A stretch of 64,000 nt of DNA from Chrysogorgia sp. JL179-B06 (Eukaryota > Cnidaria > Anthozoa > Scleralcyonacea > Chrysogorgiidae), in the NCBI GenBank assembly GCA_035772405.1, contig JAYKKM010000054.1:2214501-2278500 (forward strand), in the 5' to 3' direction. The notes beneath the pieces are model-generated. The model did no database searches and was not told the DNA's origin. It worked only from the letters and a program-made list of their open reading frames with translations. This document shows positions 59,082 to 64,000 of the stretch, piece by piece. The position numbers were made by a program, and so were the translations under genes. Positions within the stretch are counted from its first letter, which is position 1, and each line of letters begins with the position of its first letter.

Positions 59082-59180
59082 TCAAACTCTGCCAAATCCC
59101 GTTTGTAATACCATCAAAACATCTTTTCCCTGCAGCAGCTCCCTCGTTGCAACTTTTTGTTCCTGTTTTAATTTAAAGCT
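59082..59180 (-). pseudogene. RecQ-like helicase fragment
   Basis: Minus strand reads FKLKQEQKVATRELLQGKDV, then LMVLQTGFGRV: the motif 0/motif I region of RecQ-type helicases ('QxxAI..LL.GKDVLVxLPTGFGKS') with the P-loop lysine changed to arginine. No motif II or later follows. Either an isolated exon or, more likely, a transposon-carried fragment. Confidence 0.5.
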
Positions 59181-59283
59181 ACGACCAGCAACGAACTGAA
59201 GATCGGTTAAAGCTTTCGAAAGAAAATCATCTACCAACACTAGTTTTTCACATGCGGCTAAATGCAGGAATAGCTCCGACCTG

Positions 59284-60037
59284 TCATTGGACGATAAAAA
59301 TAGTAACAATAGTGTTACTCTATATATATATACGCTGTTTACATATTTATCTATATCTGAATAGACCAACGGATACATGGAAACCTATCGCTTATATTTA
59401 ATAAATAAATATAAATAATGGTTGTCTTGAACATGTTATAAATATTTTCGCACGATTTATATTACTGGGAGATTGAAACGTGTTAATTCAACACACGATC
59501 GAGAATCAGAAATATATTTTAATGCCACAAACAACAAGAATGTATGCTTAAAGCTATTCCGTGCTTACATGAGTGCTAAATAAACTTTTACTTTCAAAAA
59601 GCTTCGTAGAACCAACACAAATAAAACAATCAAAAATATTTTTGTCAGACCGCGTAGGTTGGTAGGCCAGCGGATCAATCTGTAGCGGACACCGTTTGAT
59701 CACAGTTAGTAACTTTGATTCAGCGCTCAATCGCTCATAGAATCAACCTTTTTGAAAGTAAAAGTTTTTTCAGCACTCATGTAAGTACGGAATAGCTTTA
59801 AGCATGCATTCTTGTTTATGGCATTAAAATATATTTCTGATTCTCGATCGTGTGTTGAATTAATATAAATCGTGCGAAAATATTTATAACATATGAGTTC
59901 AAGACATAACCATTCTTTCTTTCTTTATTAAATACAAGCGATATGTTTCTGTGTATCCGTTGGTCTATTCAGATATAGATAAATATAGTAATTCTACACC
60001 ATTGACACTGTTGTTACTATTTTATCGTCCAATGACA
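59284..60037. repeat. Large inverted repeat, ~300-bp arms
   Basis: Arms 59284-59602 and 59747-60037 are reverse complements with small indels (CATTGGACGATAAAAATAGT against CTATTTTATCGTCCAATG; ACACACGATCGAGAATCAGA against TCTGATTCTCGATCGTGTGT). The ~145-bp spacer contains GTCAGACCGCGTAGGTTGG. Confidence 0.88.
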
Positions 60038-60145
60038 TGGTTTTTCTAAAGTCGCCATTTTTAAATGTTTATTTCCTGACAGGAAACCCTGAATACTAAT
60101 GAGTTGAGTTAGCCAATTAGAATTTAGCGTCTTCTGGTGGACGTA

Positions 60146-60181
60146 GAAATCCAAAAACATGGGTCTTTCGTGCAGGCGTTC
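60146..60181 (-). repeat. Right member of the inverted pair (see 53457)
   Basis: GAAATCCAAAAACATGGGTC + TTTCGTGCAGGCG, reverse complement of 53457-53494. Confidence 0.8.
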
Positions 60182-60238
60182 CATCCGCCCTCGCCCCAGT
60201 CCCTGGCCCCAACCCCTAAACGCCTGCTTCGCAGGCTT

Positions 60239-60480
60239 CATAACTCAGAGACTCGTAACTGACAGACTCGTAACTCGCAGACTCGTAACTCGCAGACTCG
60301 TAACGCACAGACTCGCAACTCGTAGACTCGTAACGCACAGACTCATAACTCGTAACTCACAGACTCGTAACTCGCAGACTCGTATAACTCACAGACTCGT
60401 AACTCGCAGACTCGTAACTTACAGACTCGTAACTCACAGACTCGTGCAGACTCGTAACTCGCAGACTCGTAACTCGCATG
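60239..60480. repeat. CAGACTCGTAACTCG array 3
   Basis: About 16 imperfect units, same orientation as arrays 1 and 2 about 7 kb away. Confidence 0.88.
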
Positions 60481-60595
60481 CTAGACAAACTCGGAAAATC
60501 ACGCAACCTAAATTTTACTACGTTAGTGCATCAAATAACGCAAAACAACTTTCATATTTCAAAGAAATTTCAGGTACACCCTCCTCTTAATGCTA

Positions 60596-60601
60596 TTTAT
60601 T
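60596..60601 (-). terminator. Polyadenylation signal for the GPCR gene
   Basis: TTTATT on plus, AATAAA on minus, about 82 bp beyond the stop codon of the receptor. Confidence 0.6.
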
Positions 60602-60682
60602 GCATAAATTATTATTCGTACTTAATTATTTATGCTTCATGAAATAGTTCACGTCTAGGCAGAATTTATTTCGACGTTCTTA

Positions 60683-61693
60683 TTAATTTTGACGTTTAAT
60701 AAGTTTTTTAAGATTATCTCTGAAAGATTGAATGTGGAAACAATAAATAAAGGGATTTTGTGCAGAATTAAAGAAAGCTAAAGTATTCGCATATGGAAAT
60801 ATATGGAGAATAGTTACTTTTTCATCTGTCTCAGCTTTTCTTGCTACAAAAATTAGAGCCAAAATGAGAAGCGGTAGCCAGGAGAGGAGGAAAGCACCAC
60901 AAACTATTGATGTTGTGGTGAATGCTTTGATGTCACGCAGGCACATTAAAGTTCGTCGCTTTGACTTGGTTTTCTCCTTCAATTTCTTTAACTTTTTGTC
61001 ATTGTTCTCGTCCAGTGATAACAATTCATTACTGCAAGCAGCTGTTTGTTGTTTGTCGATTGTTTGGCGATGCTTTCTTGCCACGAGAAAGAGTCGTATG
61101 TGAACACAAATTAAAGCCATCATTACAGCTATGCATAGAAAATGGATTATTTTTTTAAAAGTTGTCGGTATTATAGAGACTGCAAAGCCAACAGCTGTTG
61201 TGAAACACCATATTATCATCAAGGCAATGTAGCACCACAGCTTGTTGTTCCTCAATTTCCTGTGATAAAGGTTTGGAGTACAAATGGCAAGGAATCTATC
61301 GACAGATACCACTAAAAGGTGAAGAACGGAAGCTACAAGGAGAGCCCAACGTGATGCCTGTGTTATTTTGTAAAGAATAGATCCTCGGTTGATAAGATGA
61401 AAGAAAGAGTAGACATAAAACGGTTGAGCTACCACGATAACCAAAATATCAGAAAGAGCTAAACTTCCCAGAATTATCATCGAAGGCGTTCTACCACTAC
61501 TGTGACCCATTCGGAGAACAATGATAACAAGAATGTTCCCTATCAGGCCTACAACGATGGCCAAGCAATTGAAAATACACAGCAGCATTTTCTCATAATC
61601 CGTGAGAATTACGTTCAAACTTAAGGATTGGCTTAATCCAGAGATGTTCATTGTTTCACCTTCTTGTATGTACAGTGTTGAACGAAGAAACAA
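60683..61693 (-). CDS. Intronless class A (rhodopsin-like) G-protein-coupled receptor
   Basis: 336 codons on the minus strand, no intron. Seven hydrophobic segments. TM1 has GNILVI; TM2 has LALSDILVIVV. TM3 ends SVDRFLAI (DRF rather than DRY). TM4 has the conserved W; extracellular loop 2 is very short. TM6 has FLLSWLPLL (usually CWLP); TM7 has NSAQNPFIYCF (NPxxY variant). Helix 8 is basic (FRDNLKKLIKR). There is a long basic third intracellular loop. I see no Cys at the top of TM3 and no TM7 lysine, so it is not an opsin. N-glycosylation site NISG near the N-terminus; a second Met just before it could be the true start. Such intronless receptors are abundant in cnidarians. Ligand unknown; resemblance to the amine/melanocortin-adenosine type is only general. 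Confidence 0.9.
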   Translation of the reverse strand: MFLRSTLYIQEGETMNISGLSQSLSLNVILTDYEKMLLCIFNCLAIVVGLIGNILVIIVLRMGHSSGRTPSMIILGSLALSDILVIVVAQPFYVYSFFHLINRGSILYKITQASRWALLVASVLHLLVVSVDRFLAICTPNLYHRKLRNNKLWCYIALMIIWCFTTAVGFAVSIIPTTFKKIIHFLCIAVMMALICVHIRLFLVARKHRQTIDKQQTAACSNELLSLDENNDKKLKKLKEKTKSKRRTLMCLRDIKAFTTTSIVCGAFLLSWLPLLILALIFVARKAETDEKVTILHIFPYANTLAFFNSAQNPFIYCFHIQSFRDNLKKLIKRQN

Positions 61694-61699
61694 AGACGA

Positions 61700-62159
61700 T
61701 TATATGTCAGCAAATCACTGATTAAATTATTGAAAACAGAACTGACATAAATATTGAATGAGATTGTCGCATATTGAGCAGTAATCGTGCATTACGAACG
61801 CTTATGAATATTAATCAATATCAAATCATTCTAATAACTAATTAAAATTCATGGTCTTATAGTAATCTGAAAAACACACGATCCCAATATTGCTGTCGTT
61901 GACATATGTGTGTTGACATATGTGTGACTTGTCTCAACGTGAAATCTTACTCATGTTTTCAAGGGACTAAATGAGATCTATATATACAGGAGATCTATAC
62001 GGTTGTTTTTGTCGCCGCTTTGTTATATATTTTAATTAATATATATTCAACAGCTGCAGGTACGAAAATCGTGCTATACATAGAAATATATATATTTTTT
62101 TCATACTTGAGAAATATAAATTATATATTCGTCAATTCAGTGGATATAATAGAGAAATA
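61700..62159. other. Upstream region of the GPCR gene, nothing recognised
   Basis: AT-rich with TATATA runs and ATGAATATTAATCAATATCA. The promoter of the minus-strand receptor should lie here but no specific element can be named. Confidence 0.3.
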
Positions 62160-62990
62160 AGAGAACTTCAATATGTCGAAAAATACTGATGAGATGGGGT
62201 CGTGCAGGTGACTAGGACAGAGTGGTTATTAATGACATTACACCCAGAGGAAATGTCTTCAGGCACGTTCCGAGAGAAGGTCGTGGGGGTGGAGTGGCTT
62301 TGATGTTCAAAAAACACTTGATCTAAAAATCAATTCTACTAAAAATTCAAATCATTTGACACATTGATATAATAATAATAATAATAATAATCTTTATTTC
62401 TTGAGCGCCATATATATTTTATAAAACAGACATAGACTGTAACTATAGTAAAATAACTAGATGTAAATGAACTAGTCAAGAATCGTAGAGAAATGCTCAT
62501 AACAGGTCATTTTAATTGATGATAAGAATAATGCACCTACTGTAACTGCAAGCGTTTTATCGATATGCTCCATTTATTCGACTATAAACAACATGTGAAA
62601 GACGCAACTCATAAATATAAATAAATGTTGGATCTGCTCATCATTCGAACCCGAGAGACATTTCTCTATAACATATCTGTATCTGATCCTGCTTTTTCTG
62701 ACCACTGTGTAGTTCATTGTAAACTTCTGTTATCGAAGCCGCCCTTATAGGATCGAAGGAAAGAAATAACGTACAGAGGGCCTAAAGGGTATTGACTCAT
62801 CCCGTTTCTGTAGCGACATAGTGAGTTCTGATCTACTTGGTAGTACTTGGTTGATCAGTACAACAAGATATTAGATAACCACACCCTGTCAAGAAAAAGG
62901 TCGTTACTCTTCGTCCCAGGACACCTTGTTTCACTGACGAAATCTAAAAGGAAAAGGTTAAGAGAAGACGGTGGGAACGGTGATGATCTC
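62160..62990 (+). pseudogene. LINE APE-endonuclease fragment with SINE/tail insertion
   Basis: VFRHVPREGRGGGVALMFKK near 62260 is the 'R..GRGGGVA' signature of CR1/L2 endonucleases. LFDYKQHVKDATHK near 62580 and DPAFSDHCVVHCKL near 62690 (S-D-H motif) complete it. Between 62370 and 62420 lies an AAT repeat followed by a GAGCGCCATATATATTT tail, i.e. an inverted SINE 3' end. Multiple stops. Confidence 0.72.
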
Positions 62991-63001
62991 TGGATTTAGA
63001 G

Positions 63002-63043
63002 TTTTGAGCTTTCGACTCGGTGCTTCGAGCCTTCGTCAGAAAT
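63002..63043 (-). ncRNA. Hammerhead-like motif
   Basis: Minus strand: stem I UUU, CUGACGA, (A) then stem II GGCUCG-AAGCAC-CGAGUC (six pairs), GAAA, palindromic AGCU stem III region, C17, stem I AAA. Same compact architecture with the same extra A before stem II as 25971-26005. Confidence 0.5.
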
Positions 63044-63291
63044 GGTCGATGGTAAGTTCTTCGTCGTGATTCTTCTCGTGTTTCCGTAGTAATCGTTGTG
63101 AGCGTCTGATTGATTGGTTGTCCATGGTAATGTTTTGATTTTCGGTTGTGTCAGGATCTTCATTGTGTTTGTGTTTTTTTCAGAATTGAAAGTTAAATAT
63201 TTACCGAGATGACGGAGGGGTACTGGGGACCATTCTGATTGCATATAATTAATATAAATTTTTTTCTGATGGAAGGACAGGCGGGCGAGGG

Positions 63292-63372
63292 GTTATTGCG
63301 TAACGTATTTCTAGTTTAATGGTAGTTTCCAGTGTTGCGATGCCGATCGGGTTCGATCCCCACGATCGGAAA
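63292..63372 (+). repeat. tRNA-like / SINE fragment
   Basis: TCTAGTTTAATGGTAG resembles an A-box, and GATCGGGTTCGATCCCCACG contains a good B-box with a self-paired T arm. No acceptor stem found. Confidence 0.35.
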
Positions 63373-63399
63373 AAATTTGTAACTTTTCTTTTAATTATT

Positions 63400-64000
63400 T
63401 TCTTTCATTTTTTGTCTCGCTTTTTAACGGTTAGCGTTATGGTTCACGTCATTTCATGCCGGTATCGTATGAACGCAAGGCCAATCCGTAATGAATTAGT
63501 TATGGTTTCATTTCGTAGTACCGTGTGAACATAGTCTGAGAACAAACTTGGCGCTTGCGTTTGTGTTGAACTTCAGAGCACTGACTATATAATTACTTAG
63601 AAACGTTTATGAGAAAGATAAAGAACAAACCTTATAAGTTCAATATTCTTGGTTTATTGTTTCAGGACGTGAAAGTTTTGTTAAACTATCTTATGTCAGT
63701 CCACAAAATATCCAATATAAAAGCATTTACACTCGATATCCGGCGTTAAGATGAAGCCTGAGGAACATTTTCCAGTGCTTGAATTAGTATATTTTTAAGA
63801 TCCGGAAGTTGCGAAAATACAATTGGAAGACTTCCCGCGGCTGGTAAGAACCTGAATAGAAATTCTAGCACTGGAACATTTTCCTCGACAACTTCCACGT
63901 ATATTCACAAAACAATCATCTACTTTCAATATTTTAACTTGTTTTAATTATACCTTGTATGTATATGTCTATATCTTACAATCTATGTCTATTATCTATA
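63400..64000. other. Unassigned sequence with SINE relic
   Basis: A segment at 63785-63850 (CCGGAAGTTGCGAAAATACA, TTCCCGCGGCTGG) matches the SINE family at 4383-4485. Nothing else recognised. Confidence 0.4.

Noticed and set aside
59082..59378. Functional RecQ helicase gene
   Set aside because: Only motif 0/I is present, the P-loop lysine is replaced by Arg, and nothing of the later motifs follows on the minus strand.

Overview
This is an AT-rich animal nuclear window with spliced genes, GT-AG introns of about 0.1-6.6 kb, and no bacterial organisation. Its main content is the 3' half of one large plus-strand gene. I can thread 31 coding exons from 1441 to 48804; their phases join without a break and give about 2,527 residues plus a stop. 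The protein is recognisably BLTP1 (KIAA1109 / Tweek / Csf1 family), the bridge-like lipid transfer protein, including its conserved C-terminus. The 5' half lies upstream of the window. The repeats (Penelope-like elements, CR1/L2-type LINEs, Harbinger and hAT MITEs, tRNA-derived SINEs) and an intronless class A GPCR suggest a non-bilaterian metazoan, most likely a cnidarian such as a coral or sea anemone. The taxon is inference, not proof.

Layout. 1-20667: BLTP1 exons 1-16, with introns carrying MITEs, SINEs and a LINE 3' end. 20668-25194: one intron holding a 3.9 kb element with ~195 bp terminal inverted repeats and decayed Pif1-like helicase and GIY-YIG pieces. 25195-25637: exons 17-18. 25638-30277: an intron filled with TA repeats and two Penelope-like retroelement copies, one with an open 725-codon reverse transcriptase/GIY-YIG frame. 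Several hammerhead-ribozyme-like motifs sit at element ends. 30278-39702: exons 19-28. 39703-46327: an intron occupied by a 5.9 kb, 26-bp-unit minisatellite. 46328-48804: the last three exons, then a polyadenylation signal.

48905-60480 is intergenic and repeat-built: a palindromic MITE, a Harbinger remnant split by a SINE, further MITEs, and a block bracketed by arrays of a ~15-bp 'CAGACTCGTAACTCG' repeat. That block contains a broken CR1/L2-like LINE interrupted by a hAT-type MITE with a perfect 8-bp target duplication, a RecQ-like helicase fragment, and a large inverted repeat. 60683-61693 (minus) is an intronless seven-transmembrane receptor with its own polyadenylation signal. 62160-62990 is a LINE endonuclease fragment, and the rest is unassigned.

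The most interesting material is the set of hammerhead-like motifs of several sequence types in one 64-kb window, the near-identical Penelope pair joined by a TA-centred palindrome, the TIR-bounded helicase/GIY-YIG element, and the giant intronic minisatellite inside a conserved lipid-transfer gene. All homology calls are from memory of family motifs; no search was run.
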